64,000 nucleotides of DNA from Halarcobacter ebronensis (lineage in GTDB: Bacteria; Campylobacterota; Campylobacteria; Campylobacterales; Arcobacteraceae). The notes beneath the pieces are model-generated. The model was not told where the DNA came from and did not search any database. It worked only from the letters and a program-made list of their open reading frames with translations. Within the stretch, counting starts at the first letter, position 1, and each line of letters begins with the position of its first letter. The stretch spans positions 868,001-932,000 of the forward strand of contig NZ_CP053836.1 in NCBI RefSeq assembly GCF_013201825.1. The letters are read 5' to 3'. Positions 17,304 through 28,249 of the stretch are shown piece by piece. The translations under genes and the position numbers were made by a program.

Positions 17304-17675
17304 TTGAAACTTACACTTTTATTGTTTCTTTTCCCACTTTTTCTCTTTTGTAAAGAGGACGATAACTCTTTTATTACTAAATTTGAATATGGTGCTATGC
17401 TTTATGAAAATCCAAGGGGAATAGGGTGCGTCAAATGTCATGAAAAGGGAGATAAAGATGTTCTTATTGCCCAATATAGTGAGTTTGACAAAAAAAGTAA
17501 AGGAATGAAAATGAAATCAATTATTGCACCAGCTATAAACAGGGTAAGTTTTCAACTCTTTATAGATAAGATGACAGCAGATAAAACTGACTCTAAAATT
17601 ATGCCCACATACTTTTTAACAGATGAAGAACTAAAATCTCTATATTATTACATTAAAAATATAAATAAAAAGTAG
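17304..17675 (+). CDS. Small periplasmic monohaem cytochrome c
   Basis: 123 residues. An N-terminal signal peptide (LTLLLFLFPLFLFC) is followed by one haem-binding CVKCH motif near residue 42-46 and a probable axial methionine in KIMPTYFLTDEE near residue 100; the C-terminal LKSLYYYIKNI is the closing helix of class I cytochromes c. It would act in the periplasm as an electron carrier. Start is TTG with AAGG about 7 nt upstream. A Cys occurs at the end of the hydrophobic stretch, so a lipoprotein form cannot be excluded. Confidence 0.85.
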   Translation: MKLTLLLFLFPLFLFCKEDDNSFITKFEYGAMLYENPRGIGCVKCHEKGDKDVLIAQYSEFDKKSKGMKMKSIIAPAINRVSFQLFIDKMTADKTDSKIMPTYFLTDEELKSLYYYIKNINKK

Positions 17676-17703
17676 CTTAAACAAATTTTAAACTTAAATT
17701 AAA

Positions 17704-17709
17704 TATAAT
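17704..17709 (+). promoter_or_regulatory. -10 box of the rplY operon
   Basis: TATAAT 32 bp upstream of the rplY ATG, with AAGGA at 17731-17735 as ribosome-binding site. It would drive rplY-pth-lptG-nudix. Confidence 0.5.
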
Positions 17710-17740
17710 CACGCTCTTAATTTTAAAACAAAGGAAAGTT

Positions 17741-18277
17741 ATGTTAGAGGGTATCAAAAGAGATAGTATGACAAAACAAGAGACTAAATCTTTAAGAAGA
17801 GATGGTTACTTAATTGCTAATATCTATGGTAAAGGTTTAGAAAACGTTAATGCTGCATTTAAAAGAAATGACTTCATTAAATATTTAAAAAATAAAGCTT
17901 CAGTTGCATTTGATGTAAATGTTAGCGGAAATGTATTAAAAGTAGTAGTTCAAGAGTATCAAAAAGATCCAGTTACATCTGATTTATTACACGTTGATTT
18001 AATGGTTGCACAACCAGGTGTTAGAACTTCTTATAAAGTTCCTGTAACAGTTGAAGGTACACCAAAAGGTTTAAAAAACAAAGGTCTTTTCATTTTCCAT
18101 AAGAAAAGAATTCCAGTAAAATGTACAATTGAAAACTTACCAACATCTTTCCATTTACAAATTGCTGACCTTGATACAGGTGACTCTATTTTAATTAGAG
18201 ATATTTCTATGCCAGAAGGTGTTGATTGTTTCTTAGACCCAAGAGTACCAGTTGTGGGTGTAATTAAAGCTAAGTAA
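17741..18277 (+). CDS. rplY: 50S ribosomal protein L25/general stress protein Ctc
   Basis: 178 residues, the long form with an N-terminal 5S-rRNA-binding L25 domain (residues about 1-90, [18 protein letters not shown]) and a C-terminal beta-barrel TL5/Ctc domain (about 95-178, [19 protein letters not shown]). Ends in [10 protein letters not shown]. Gene order rplY-pth-lptG is typical of Campylobacterota. Eleven bases separate it from pth. Confidence 0.95.
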   Translation: MLEGIKRDSMTKQETKSLRRDGYLIANIYGKGLENVNAAFKRNDFIKYLKNKASVAFDVNVSGNVLKVVVQEYQKDPVTSDLLHVDLMVAQPGVRTSYKVPVTVEGTPKGLKNKGLFIFHKKRIPVKCTIENLPTSFHLQIADLDTGDSILIRDISMPEGVDCFLDPRVPVVGVIKAK

Positions 18278-18288
18278 TTTAATTAAAA

Positions 18289-18843
18289 ATGTACTTAATC
18301 GTTGGCCTTGGTAATATAGGGGAAAAATACCAGTTAACAAGGCATAACGTAGGTTTTTTAATCATCGATGAGATGATTAAAGGCCAAAACTCTTCAAATA
18401 TAAACAAATCAAATTTCAAAGCAGATGTTTACAAAGTAGGTTATAATCTATTTGCAAAACCAAAAACTTATATGAATCTTTCAGGTGAAGCTGTAATTGG
18501 AATAAAAGAGTATTATAAAATTGATATTGAAAATATTATTGTAATTCATGATGATTTGGATTTACCATTTGGAACTGTAAAGTTTAAAATAGGTGGTGGG
18601 CATTGTGGTCATAATGGTTTAAGATCAATTGATTCACACATAGGAAAAGAGTATATAAGGGTTAGAGTAGGTATTGGAAAGCCTCTTAATAAAGAAGATG
18701 TTTCAAACTATGTATTATCAAACTTTTCAAAAGAAGAATTAAATAAATTAGAAGGTATAATCACCCATACAATTTCTGCAATTGATGCCCTCAAAGGTGG
18801 TGAATCAATAAACGAAGTTAAATCAAAATTTACGTTGAAATAA
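18289..18843 (+). CDS. pth: Peptidyl-tRNA hydrolase
   Basis: Recycles tRNA from dropped-off peptidyl-tRNA. 184 residues. Family residues: the N of GLGNIGEKY, catalytic H in TRHNVGFLIID, the D in VIHDDLDLPFG, and GGGHCGHNGLRSID. The extra GHC instead of GGH-x-A is a minor variation. Ends one base before lptG begins. Confidence 0.96.
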   Translation: MYLIVGLGNIGEKYQLTRHNVGFLIIDEMIKGQNSSNINKSNFKADVYKVGYNLFAKPKTYMNLSGEAVIGIKEYYKIDIENIIVIHDDLDLPFGTVKFKIGGGHCGHNGLRSIDSHIGKEYIRVRVGIGKPLNKEDVSNYVLSNFSKEELNKLEGIITHTISAIDALKGGESINEVKSKFTLK

Positions 18844-18844
18844 G

Positions 18845-19912
18845 ATGAGCATCCTAACAAAATATATATTAAAAAAATATTTTTTACACTTTTTTATTGT
18901 TCTTATGTCTCTAGAACTCTTTTTTGTGGGGATGGATTTTCTTCAAAATTCAGGAAAACTTCCTAGTTCTGCAAACTTACAACTACTATATTTAATGTAT
19001 AATGGATTTTTTACTCTTACATTAACTTTGCCTTTGTCTCTTGTTTTTGGATGGATTTTAACTCTGGTTATTTTTGTAAGAAACAATGAGTTAGTAGCTT
19101 TTACCTCTTTAGGAGCAAAACGATTTAATATCTATTTCCCTATTATTGTTATCTCTTTAATCCTTATAATTTTGCAAATAGCAATTCAGATGACACCAAT
19201 GGCATACTCTTATGAACAGAAAAAAAAGATACTTGACGGAAACTATTTTACAAATACAAAATCTGATATATTTTTAAAATACAATGATAATTTTGTCTAC
19301 TTTAAAAGACTTATTCCTTTGAAAAAACAAGCAGAGGGAATTCATATTTATAAAGTTAAAGATGATGATATAGTTGAGACAATTATTGCAAAAAAGGCAT
19401 ATTTTCAAAATGATAAGTGGTATGTTCTTGATGTAAAAGTTGTTAAAAAACCAGAATTTATGAATTTTGAAACCTCTAAGCTTGAAGTTAGACATGAAAA
19501 ATTTTTAGTTACCTTAGATGGATTTAAACCTAAAATTTTGGATAACGTATATGAAGATAAATCAAATTTTTCAGTTCTTGATGCAATCTCTGCTCTTTCA
19601 CTTTTATCAAAGCAGGATATAAATACAGATAAAATTAGAGCAGCTATATATTATGATATATTTATGCCATTTTTTATAATACCTCTTATTATGTTGATTT
19701 TTATTTTTACTTCATATAATAGAAGATTTTTTAATATGGGGACTTTTACCTCATTTTCTATTTTCACTACATTAGTAGTTTGGGGAGTCTTTTTTATGCT
19801 TCACAAATTCTCAAATAGTGGAGTAATAAAACCCGAATTTTCACTTTTACTGCCAATGTTTCTTTGGTTTGTATTATCACTATTTATCTATAAAAGGAAG
19901 AGTAGAAATTAA
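18845..19912 (+). CDS. lptG: LptF/LptG family LPS export permease
   Basis: 355 residues with the YjgP/YjgQ layout: three membrane helices near the N-terminus (about 13-33, 52-78, 97-117), a periplasmic beta-jellyroll region (about 120-255), and three C-terminal helices (about 270-350). With LptB and LptC it drives lipopolysaccharide out of the inner membrane. LptF versus LptG cannot be settled by eye; LptG-like placement after pth is my preference. It overlaps the Nudix gene by one base. Confidence 0.85.
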   Translation: MSILTKYILKKYFLHFFIVLMSLELFFVGMDFLQNSGKLPSSANLQLLYLMYNGFFTLTLTLPLSLVFGWILTLVIFVRNNELVAFTSLGAKRFNIYFPIIVISLILIILQIAIQMTPMAYSYEQKKKILDGNYFTNTKSDIFLKYNDNFVYFKRLIPLKKQAEGIHIYKVKDDDIVETIIAKKAYFQNDKWYVLDVKVVKKPEFMNFETSKLEVRHEKFLVTLDGFKPKILDNVYEDKSNFSVLDAISALSLLSKQDINTDKIRAAIYYDIFMPFFIIPLIMLIFIFTSYNRRFFNMGTFTSFSIFTTLVVWGVFFMLHKFSNSGVIKPEFSLLLPMFLWFVLSLFIYKRKSRN

Positions 19913-20355
19913 TGGCAAAAATAGAAGCTTATGGAATAGTTCTTTATAAGATTGAAAAAGGCAAAACAAAGATTTTATTATGTAAATCAGTAAAGAGTAG
20001 AGAGAAGTGGGGCTGTTTAAAAGGGGTTAAAACTTTTGGTGAAAACTCAAGAGAGTGTGCAAAAAGAGAGTTTCTTGAAGAGTGTTCAATTAAGGTAGAG
20101 ACTTTCTTTTTTGAAGAGTATTTTGAACAAAGAAATGACAAAAAAAATATTGGTGTTTGGATTGTTGATGCAAACAAAATATCTAAGATTGATGAATATT
20201 TTGTTGAGGATAAACTTTTAGAAAAATATCTCTCTTGGGAAAACTCAAAAGCTAAATTTTTTGATATTGATAATTTGCCACCAATAAAAACAAAACAGAT
20301 ATTTTTAATAAAAAAGATTACGGATTTTTTGCGAAATAAGAGTCAATTCCATTAG
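19912..20355 (+). CDS. Nudix hydrolase
   Basis: 147 residues. The Nudix box reads GVKTFGENSRECAKREFLEE, matching G-x5-E-x7-R-E-U-x-E-E, with the last glycine of the consensus replaced by serine. Hydrolyses a nucleoside diphosphate linked to another group; substrate unknown. The last 38 bases overlap the end of the convergent amidase gene, which is unusual even in this compact genome. Confidence 0.85.
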   Translation: MAKIEAYGIVLYKIEKGKTKILLCKSVKSREKWGCLKGVKTFGENSRECAKREFLEECSIKVETFFFEEYFEQRNDKKNIGVWIVDANKISKIDEYFVEDKLLEKYLSWENSKAKFFDIDNLPPIKTKQIFLIKKITDFLRNKSQFH

Positions 20356-21700
20356 CAATTCCAACTGCTAAAGCCTCTTGATATTTTTTATTAAATAATC
20401 TTTTACCCTCTTTTGGGTGAGTAATATAACCAATCTCAATTAAAACTGAAGGCATTTGTGCTCCAACTAGAACCCAAAAAGGACCCTCTCTAACACCACC
20501 ATCTTCAACATCTTTATGAAGTAATCTTGTTTCATAAAGCATATTTCTCTGAATATCAATTGATAGTTTATGGGATGCTGTTATTCTTGGTCTATTAAGT
20601 GACTCTAAAAATGCTTTTTGTGTTGAACCACTCATATTGCTTATATCAGACTGATTTTCCAAAGCCGCAACTCTTTTTGCTCTTTCACTTCTTGCAGGGC
20701 TTAAGAAGAAAGTTTCAATCCCTTGAAGTTCTTTTATTTTTGATTTATGTGCTGCATTTGCATGGATAGAGACGAAAATATCTGCATGTTTATCATTTGC
20801 TAATACTGTTCTATTTCTAACTTTTATAAATCTATCACTATTTCTAGTAAGATAGACTTTATATCCTCTCTCTTTTAAAACAGACTCTAGATATTTTGTT
20901 ACATTAAATACAGTATATTTCTCATACATTTTATCTTCACTACCAATGGCACCAGAGTCTTTTCCACCATGTCCTGCATCTAAAACTACAACTCTATTAA
21001 GACCTGGCTTATACACTTTTACAGCCTTTGAAATAGTAGCTTTATTTTTCTTTTTGTTTAAATCTAAAACCTTTAAAACAACTCTATTTCTATTTATAAA
21101 ATAGATTGTTTTCAAATTTGTTTTATCTTCAAATAGGATCTCTAAAGTTTTTGAATCTTTCTGTTTTATAACTATTTGATCAACACCATTTATAGAGAGT
21201 TTAGTTGGATAAGCATCTTTAAAATTACCTTTTAGTTGGTAAATGTCTTGGAAAGTGTTTGAAGTTTTATCCTCTTTGAAATCAACAAAATCTTTTGTAA
21301 TTGAGTCATAAAAATCGATAATAATCATATTATCTCTTGATACAACTGCTTTTATAGTATATTTTGAAGAGTCAGCATTATCATCTACTTTAGGTTTTTT
21401 TATATTATCTATTTTTTTTACATTTTCAATTTCATTTAGTTTAATTATCTTTGGTCTCTCTTTAGATACAGCTTGACCATCATATTTTTTTAACTCTTTT
21501 TCATATTTTGAGACATCTCTTTTAAGTTGTTTTCCAGTAGAGATTAATATTTTAAGATTTTTGATTTCAAGATTTTTATCATCATTTAATACAGCTTTTA
21601 GATAACCCATTCTAGCATGATTATAGCTATTTTCTAGGTTATCAACTGCAAAGAGTGATAGGTGTAATAAAAGAGTTAGAAGAATAAACTTTTTTAAAAT
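20318..21700 (-). CDS. N-acetylmuramoyl-L-alanine amidase with AUU start codon
   Basis: Periplasmic amidase that cuts the peptide stem from murein during cell separation. The Amidase_3 domain fills the C-terminal 220 residues: zinc ligands in LDAGHGGKD, the Glu after SEDKMYEK, the HAN histidine in VSIHANAAH, and catalytic Glu in LIEIGYITH. An AMIN-like region and a basic linker precede it. The first in-frame ATG (21610) would leave no signal peptide. Reading upstream gives LKKFILLTLLLHLSLFA, a clean signal peptide, beginning at ATT (21698-21700) with AAGGAG six bases before it. The protein would be 460 residues. The ribosome-binding site lies in the end of the upstream gene. Confidence 0.85.
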   Translation of the reverse strand: MLKKFILLTLLLHLSLFAVDNLENSYNHARMGYLKAVLNDDKNLEIKNLKILISTGKQLKRDVSKYEKELKKYDGQAVSKERPKIIKLNEIENVKKIDNIKKPKVDDNADSSKYTIKAVVSRDNMIIIDFYDSITKDFVDFKEDKTSNTFQDIYQLKGNFKDAYPTKLSINGVDQIVIKQKDSKTLEILFEDKTNLKTIYFINRNRVVLKVLDLNKKKNKATISKAVKVYKPGLNRVVVLDAGHGGKDSGAIGSEDKMYEKYTVFNVTKYLESVLKERGYKVYLTRNSDRFIKVRNRTVLANDKHADIFVSIHANAAHKSKIKELQGIETFFLSPARSERAKRVAALENQSDISNMSGSTQKAFLESLNRPRITASHKLSIDIQRNMLYETRLLHKDVEDGGVREGPFWVLVGAQMPSVLIEIGYITHPKEGKRLFNKKYQEALAVGIANGIDSYFAKNP

Positions 21701-21701
21701 T

Positions 21702-22775
21702 TTATTCTCCTTTTGTAAGTTTTTCCATTAATTCATGAACTGAGATAAGTTTATCTAGTCTATATCCATTTGAACCAGAGAAGAACAATCCCGTATCTAA
21801 ATCACCTTTATAAGCTGCCCCTAATCTATCTGCAATACAGTAGCCTACAATTTTTGCTTCACGTCCTCTATTACAAGGTGCCACACAGTTTGATACACAT
21901 GCAACTTTAGGAGCTGTTCCATCTTCCATTGATTCCTGAAGCTTAGTCATAACTCCTCTAGCTGGAAGACCAACAGGAGATTTCATAAGTTGAATATCTT
22001 CCTCTTTTGCATCAATAAGAACTTTTTTGAACTGTGCATCTGCATCACACTCAAAAGTTCCAATAAATCTTGTAGCCATTTGAACACCAGAACAACCCAT
22101 TGCTAAAAATTTGTCAATATCATTTTTGTCCCAGATTCCACCAGCAGCTATTATTGGTAAATCTCCCCAATTTTTAGATTCTTCTATAACTTCTGGTACA
22201 ATATTTTCTAATTGGTACTCCTCTTGGAAACATTGCTCATAAGTAAAACCTTGATGTCCTCCTGATTTTGGACCTTCAACAATTACTGCATCAGGAAGTT
22301 TATTATATCTTTTCCATTTTTTACAAATTAGTTTTAAAGCTCTTGCACTTGAAACTATTGGGATTAAAGCAACGTCAGGGAAATCTTTTGTAAATTCTGG
22401 CATATTTGTAGGAAGTCCAGCTCCTGTAATAATCATATTTATACCAGCTTCACAAGCATCTTTTACTACTCTTCCATAGTCATTTATTGCATACAAAACA
22501 TTACAAGCAAGTGGAGCATCACCACAAATTTTTCTTGCATTATCTATTATTGCAGTTAGTGCTTCTTTTGAGTAGAAGTTGATTACATCAACGGGTTTAT
22601 TTTTTCTAGTTTTGATATTAAAATCTTCAGTTTTATAATATCCTGTTCCCACAGCAGAAATAACTCCTAGTCCCCCTTCAAGACTAACAGTTCCAGCTAA
22701 TTTGTCCCAACTAATTCCAACTCCCATTCCACCTTGGATAATTGGATGCTTTATTTCATATTTCCCTATTTTCAA
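21702..22775 (-). CDS. Nitronate monooxygenase / FabK-like flavoprotein
   Basis: 357-residue FMN-binding TIM-barrel enzyme. HPIIQGGMGVGIS at the N-terminus, ITGAGLPTNMPEF, the GGHQGF phosphate/flavin segment, PIIAAGGIWD and GVQMATRFIGT are the family blocks. Members oxidise alkyl nitronates; FabK-type enoyl-ACP reductases share the fold, so the substrate is not certain. It sits between tyrS and the amidase gene, whose ribosome-binding site lies in its last codons. Confidence 0.85.
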   Translation of the reverse strand: MKIGKYEIKHPIIQGGMGVGISWDKLAGTVSLEGGLGVISAVGTGYYKTEDFNIKTRKNKPVDVINFYSKEALTAIIDNARKICGDAPLACNVLYAINDYGRVVKDACEAGINMIITGAGLPTNMPEFTKDFPDVALIPIVSSARALKLICKKWKRYNKLPDAVIVEGPKSGGHQGFTYEQCFQEEYQLENIVPEVIEESKNWGDLPIIAAGGIWDKNDIDKFLAMGCSGVQMATRFIGTFECDADAQFKKVLIDAKEEDIQLMKSPVGLPARGVMTKLQESMEDGTAPKVACVSNCVAPCNRGREAKIVGYCIADRLGAAYKGDLDTGLFFSGSNGYRLDKLISVHELMEKLTKGE

Positions 22776-22784
22776 ACTTTGCCT

Positions 22785-23993
22785 TTATTTTATTATTATC
22801 TTAGCGAAACTTTTTTTACCTTTTTGTAAAATATATTCACCTATTTCTAAATTTAGTTTTTCGTCATTTACTTTTTCTTGATTTATACTAACTGCATTTG
22901 CTTTTATATCTCTTCTTGCTTGCGAAGTTGAACCAACTAATTGTGCATCAACTAAAGCTTGACAAAGCCAAATTCCAGATTCCATCTCATACTCTGGCAT
23001 ATCTGTAGGAATATCTTTATTTGCAAATACTTTTTCAAATTCCGCTTTTGCTTTTTCACCTTCACCTTCACCATGGAATCTCTCAACAATCTCCATAGCT
23101 AAAGCTTCTTTTACTTTTTTAGGGTGTAAAGTTCCATTTTCTACACCATTTTTTAACTCTTCAATCTCTTTTAAAGATTTTGAAGATAGAAGTTCATAAT
23201 ATCTCCACATTAATTCATCAGAAATTGAGAGTGTTTTCCCAAACATATCGTTTGGTTCATCTGTAACACCAATATAATTTCCTAAAGATTTTGACATCTT
23301 TTGAACCCCATCAAGTCCTTCTAAAATTGGCATCATAAGAACTGCTTGTTGTTTTCCAGTATTATACGCTTTTTGTAGAGTTCTTCCCATAAGTAAGTTA
23401 AACTTTTGATCTGTTCCACCAAGTTCTATATCTGTACCCATTGCAACAGAATCATATCCTTGAAGTAAGGGATAAGTAAATTCACTTACAGCAATTGGTG
23501 TATTGCTCGCATATCTTTTTGAAAAATCATCTCTTTCTAACATTCTTGCAACTGTTAAATGTGAAGCTAATGAGATAAGTCCACCTGTTCCTAACTCTTT
23601 TAACCATTTTGAGTTAAATTTTACTTCTGTTTTTTCTGGGTCTAAAATTTTGAAAACTTGTTCTTTATAACTTTGTGCATTTGCAATAACTTGTTCTTCT
23701 GTTAATACTTTTCTTGTTTCACTTTTTCCTGTAGGATCACCAATTGTTGCAGTAAAATCCCCAATTAAAAACTGAACTATTCCACCAAATTTTTGGAAAG
23801 TTGCCATTTTTTGAATAAGTACTGTATGTCCTAAGTGTAAATCTGGAGCAGTTGGATCAAATCCAGCTTTTACATAAAAATTTTCACCCTTTTCATAATA
23901 GTTTTTAATTAATATCTCTATTCTTTCAATATCAATAATTTCTGCAGTTCCTCTTTGAATCTCTGCAAGGGCTTCTTTTACTCTCTCTTCCAT
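22785..23993 (-). CDS. tyrS: Tyrosyl-tRNA synthetase
   Basis: 402 residues, class I synthetase of the second bacterial tyrS type: HLGH at residues 53-56 (HIGH motif), KMSKSLGN near 230 (KMSKS loop), and a C-terminal S4 RNA-binding domain ([20 protein letters not shown]). Attaches tyrosine to its tRNA. Spaced nine bases from the flavoprotein gene and eleven from spoT. Confidence 0.97.
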   Translation of the reverse strand: MEERVKEALAEIQRGTAEIIDIERIEILIKNYYEKGENFYVKAGFDPTAPDLHLGHTVLIQKMATFQKFGGIVQFLIGDFTATIGDPTGKSETRKVLTEEQVIANAQSYKEQVFKILDPEKTEVKFNSKWLKELGTGGLISLASHLTVARMLERDDFSKRYASNTPIAVSEFTYPLLQGYDSVAMGTDIELGGTDQKFNLLMGRTLQKAYNTGKQQAVLMMPILEGLDGVQKMSKSLGNYIGVTDEPNDMFGKTLSISDELMWRYYELLSSKSLKEIEELKNGVENGTLHPKKVKEALAMEIVERFHGEGEGEKAKAEFEKVFANKDIPTDMPEYEMESGIWLCQALVDAQLVGSTSQARRDIKANAVSINQEKVNDEKLNLEIGEYILQKGKKSFAKIIIK

Positions 23994-24004
23994 TCTCTTC
24001 TCTC

Positions 24005-26146
24005 TTATTTTTTAGTGTATGCATCTTTTTTTGAGAAAAACTCTATAACTTTTGCTTTTTTCTCTATAATTTTTCTAACCTCTTCAACATTTGCAATATT
24101 TATTTCAAACTCAATATCACAATATTGTCTATATGAGTGTCTCTCCCTACCATAGTCAACTGATAATATATATCCTTCATATTGACTCATATATGATAAC
24201 AATCTTGCAAGCTCGCCTTTGGTATTTGGGAGGCTTACAACCATTTTATATTGGTAGAGTGTATCTTTTGTCCATTTACAAAGAAGCATTTGTTCATTGC
24301 TCATAATTTTTTTATAAGCTTTGTCACACATCTTATGGTGAATAACAGCTTTGTTTCCATCTCTAAAAGCTACTATTTCATCGCCAAATTTAGGGTGACA
24401 ACAGTGGTCAAATGATACAGAATTAATACTAAAATTTGAATATAAAATCATATTATCAAATTTAAATTTCTTTATTTTTGTGGTGTAGATTTTAAATCTT
24501 GCTACAAAACCTCTATCTTCAATTATCTTTTTTTCAATTTCATGCTTTACATGTTTGAAATAATCAATAATTTGAGGCACTTTAAAAAGTGAGTCAAATT
24601 TGTATATAGAGGTTACATTATCCATATATTTAGAAAAAACAGTATTTATTATATTTCTTCCTGTTAGTTCATCAATCTCTTTGATTCTTTGAGAACAAAG
24701 AAGTCTTATCTGCTTTTTTGCCCTATTTGTTTTTACTAAATCTAGCCATGAACATCTAGGAATTGCATAATCAACAGTTTTTATTGAAACTATATCTGAA
24801 CTATGAAGTTCTGTTAAAAGAGGCTTTTTAATTTTGTTTATATAACACTCAATGGCATTTTTACCAACATCTGTGTGAACTGCATAGGCAAAATCATAAG
24901 CGGTTGAACCTCTTGGGAGATTAAAAGTGTCTCCATGTGGTGAATATACAACTATCTCTTCAGCGTATAAATCATCTTTTGTATCTTGGTAAAACTCTTC
25001 TACATTATCATTTGAGTACTCTAATGATTTTAGCCAGTTCAAATTTGGTTGATGTTTTAAACCGCTTTTATATTTCCAGTGTGCTGCAATACCATACTCT
25101 GCAACTTTGTTCATCTCAAAAGTTCTAATTTGAACTTCATAGATTTTTGAGTTATAAAATACTGTTGTATGGATAGTTTGGTACCCGTTCTCTTTTGGTG
25201 TTGCCACATAATCTTTAAATCTAGATATTAGAGGTTTATACTCCAAGTGTAAAAATCCTAGAACTTTATAACAATCAATATCTTCAGGAACTAAAATCCT
25301 AATTGCTAAAAGGTCTAAAATCTCATCTATAGTTACACCTTTTCTTTGCATTTTTAAATATATTGAGTAGTAGTGTTTAATTCTGCTGTAGATTTGTACT
25401 TGGTTTAAATCAAAACCATTTTTCTCTAAAACTTTTTTTGTTGAAGAGATAAATTTATTAAAAGATAGTTGCATTGCATGTTGATGTTCTACCATAAAAT
25501 CATCAATCTTTTTATACTCATTTGGGTAAATATATGAAAATGCTAAATCTTCCAAAGTATTTTTAACTGTTGATATCCCAAGCCTGTGAGCAATTGGTAC
25601 ATAAACTACAAGAGTCTCTTCCGCTATTCTTTGTTGTTTGTTTTCAGGAAGAGCTGAAAGGGTAAGCATATTGTGTAATCTATCACAAAGTTTTACTATT
25701 AAAACTCTTACATCATCAATTGAAGCAATAAGCATTTTTCTAAAAGTCATTGCTGAAGAGATGATTCTTTTGTCAGAATCCGATGGAATAAGCTCATGTT
25801 CCCTTATTGCATCAATTTTTGTTAATCCATCAACCAAATGGGCAACACCATCTCCCCATTTATCTCTAACAAACTCTAAAGAGTATTTTGTATCTTCCAC
25901 CACATCATGAAGTAATGCAGAAGCAATTACATCTTCAGCAGTTGAGAAGTGTGAGACAACAGTTGCAACTAAAATTGGGTGAATAACGTAAGGTTCACCA
26001 CTCTTTCTAAATTGACCTTCATGTGCCTTTATTGCAAAGTCAATTATCTCTTCAAGTTTTGGGCTAACTCTTGTTTCGTGGTGAAGTAGTGCTATAGCAT
26101 CATCCAAAGTATTAATACTTTGGACTTTTTGAATAAATGGATCCAT
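24005..26146 (-). CDS. spoT: Bifunctional (p)ppGpp synthetase/hydrolase (SpoT/RelA)
   Basis: 713 residues. Hydrolase HD domain with HPILVA and LLHDVVEDT (H80-D81), synthetase domain with [16 protein letters not shown] and [19 protein letters not shown], a TGS domain ([19 protein letters not shown]) and a C-terminal ACT-like domain ([18 protein letters not shown]). Both catalytic regions look intact, as expected for the only Rel enzyme of Campylobacterota. It follows rpoZ; the omega subunit is part of the ppGpp site on RNA polymerase in proteobacteria, which makes the pairing functionally fitting. Confidence 0.97.
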   Translation of the reverse strand: MDPFIQKVQSINTLDDAIALLHHETRVSPKLEEIIDFAIKAHEGQFRKSGEPYVIHPILVATVVSHFSTAEDVIASALLHDVVEDTKYSLEFVRDKWGDGVAHLVDGLTKIDAIREHELIPSDSDKRIISSAMTFRKMLIASIDDVRVLIVKLCDRLHNMLTLSALPENKQQRIAEETLVVYVPIAHRLGISTVKNTLEDLAFSYIYPNEYKKIDDFMVEHQHAMQLSFNKFISSTKKVLEKNGFDLNQVQIYSRIKHYYSIYLKMQRKGVTIDEILDLLAIRILVPEDIDCYKVLGFLHLEYKPLISRFKDYVATPKENGYQTIHTTVFYNSKIYEVQIRTFEMNKVAEYGIAAHWKYKSGLKHQPNLNWLKSLEYSNDNVEEFYQDTKDDLYAEEIVVYSPHGDTFNLPRGSTAYDFAYAVHTDVGKNAIECYINKIKKPLLTELHSSDIVSIKTVDYAIPRCSWLDLVKTNRAKKQIRLLCSQRIKEIDELTGRNIINTVFSKYMDNVTSIYKFDSLFKVPQIIDYFKHVKHEIEKKIIEDRGFVARFKIYTTKIKKFKFDNMILYSNFSINSVSFDHCCHPKFGDEIVAFRDGNKAVIHHKMCDKAYKKIMSNEQMLLCKWTKDTLYQYKMVVSLPNTKGELARLLSYMSQYEGYILSVDYGRERHSYRQYCDIEFEINIANVEEVRKIIEKKAKVIEFFSKKDAYTKK

Positions 26147-26181
26147 AAGTGTACCTAAGGTAATAAAGCTTTAAGGCTTTA

Positions 26182-26397
26182 TTACTCTTTAGAAACCAAA
26201 CCTTCGATTTTTAGAACTCCAGTTGCAATTTCATCAATTGCAATATCTGTATATTTCATATTTTGTGTATTTTTATCTAAAAGAGGTTTTGCACCTTTAC
26301 TTAATTCATCTGCTCTTTGTCCCACTGCAATTGCTAAAATATACCTATCGTTATTTACTTTTTTCAAAGCTTGTGACATTCTCTCTTCTAATCTCAT
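26182..26397 (-). CDS. rpoZ: RNA polymerase omega subunit
   Basis: 71 residues, usual length. MRLEERMSQALKKVNNDRYIL and VGQRADELSKGAKP are the family motifs. It helps assemble beta' and takes part in ppGpp binding. Sixteen bases after pyrH and 35 before spoT. Confidence 0.94.
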   Translation of the reverse strand: MRLEERMSQALKKVNNDRYILAIAVGQRADELSKGAKPLLDKNTQNMKYTDIAIDEIATGVLKIEGLVSKE

Positions 26398-26413
26398 TGG
26401 TTTTCCTTAATAT

Positions 26414-27151
<738 letters not shown>

Positions 27152-27181
27152 CTAAAAAATCCTAAAAAAAAGTTGATAAAA

Positions 27182-28249
27182 TTAACTTAGAGCCCATTCA
27201 TAGAATGGAAGTACACTTATTTTAATATCATTTGAATTTATAACTTCACTATTTGAAACAGTTACTATGTTCACTTCTTCTATCTTATAATCAAGTGCAA
27301 TTTTTTTTATTTTTTTTAGTTGAGATTGCATCAAAACAGAGTTGAAAAAAGGGATAGAGATAATTGCAAGATTTTTTTCAGGAATAAAAAAATCTATATA
27401 ATCTAGATAATAAATCTCTTTAAACTTATTTTTTAATTCTTGAAAAATAATATTTGTTAATTCATTTTTAAACTTCTTTTTATGGGTGATTGCATCAAAA
27501 AATGCCCCATTATAAAGAAATATTTTTCTGTTTGCTTTGCTTTGATTATATTTTGGTAAAAAATAAATAATATTTTCTTCTTCAAAAGTTTTGCACTCTT
27601 CATAAAATTTATCTTTTGAGATTTTCATCTTAGTTTTAAGATTCAAAAAAAGTTGATTTAGTGATTTTTTTTCGTCAATATTTAAAATAAGAGTTTTCAA
27701 AATCTCTAAAGAAGTTTCATCTTTAGTAATAAGTTTTAAAATATTTTGTAACTCTTTATATATTTTAAATTCACTGATTTGAACACTTTGAGGAAGATTT
27801 CCATATTTTAAAAAACTATTAAAACTTTGAGTGATATTTTGATTTTTTTTATCATGAAGAAGATACTCTTCAAAATCCAATGCCCATAAAAATAGATTTT
27901 TATAACCTTTGATTTTGTTATCCATTTTTGTAGTTATAATAACACTATCACAAAAAGGAATTTTTATATCAAACTGGAAATTTTCTAAAACTATTACTTT
28001 GATTTTATTTCTAAATATATACTCTTCTAATCCTAAAGATATCTCCTCTTTATCAACTCTAAAATCTAGAAAGTCTATGTAGATATAATCTTTGGGTGCA
28101 AAATTTGATAAATAGTCATATATTAAAAAACTTTTGCCAACTCTTGGAGAGCCTCTTAAAATTGTTTTTGGATGGGTGATTCTTATCTTTCTTTCAATAA
28201 AATTGATTTTATTAAATTCAAGCTCATGGCAGAACTCTAAAGATGTCAT
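27182..28249 (-). CDS. ATP-binding protein, AAA_14/DUF4143-like
   Basis: 355 residues. Walker A GSPRVGKS at 33-40, a Walker B-like IYIDFLDFRVD near 60-70, and a C-terminal part (YNGAFFDAITHKKKF, then a nuclease-like FKEIYYLDYIDFFI) resembling DUF4143, the layout of a widespread bacterial AAA family of unclear function. Its start overlaps pdxA by four bases, so it is the last gene of the cvpA operon. Function not known. Confidence 0.75.
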   Translation of the reverse strand: MTSLEFCHELEFNKINFIERKIRITHPKTILRGSPRVGKSFLIYDYLSNFAPKDYIYIDFLDFRVDKEEISLGLEEYIFRNKIKVIVLENFQFDIKIPFCDSVIITTKMDNKIKGYKNLFLWALDFEEYLLHDKKNQNITQSFNSFLKYGNLPQSVQISEFKIYKELQNILKLITKDETSLEILKTLILNIDEKKSLNQLFLNLKTKMKISKDKFYEECKTFEEENIIYFLPKYNQSKANRKIFLYNGAFFDAITHKKKFKNELTNIIFQELKNKFKEIYYLDYIDFFIPEKNLAIISIPFFNSVLMQSQLKKIKKIALDYKIEEVNIVTVSNSEVINSNDIKISVLPFYEWALS

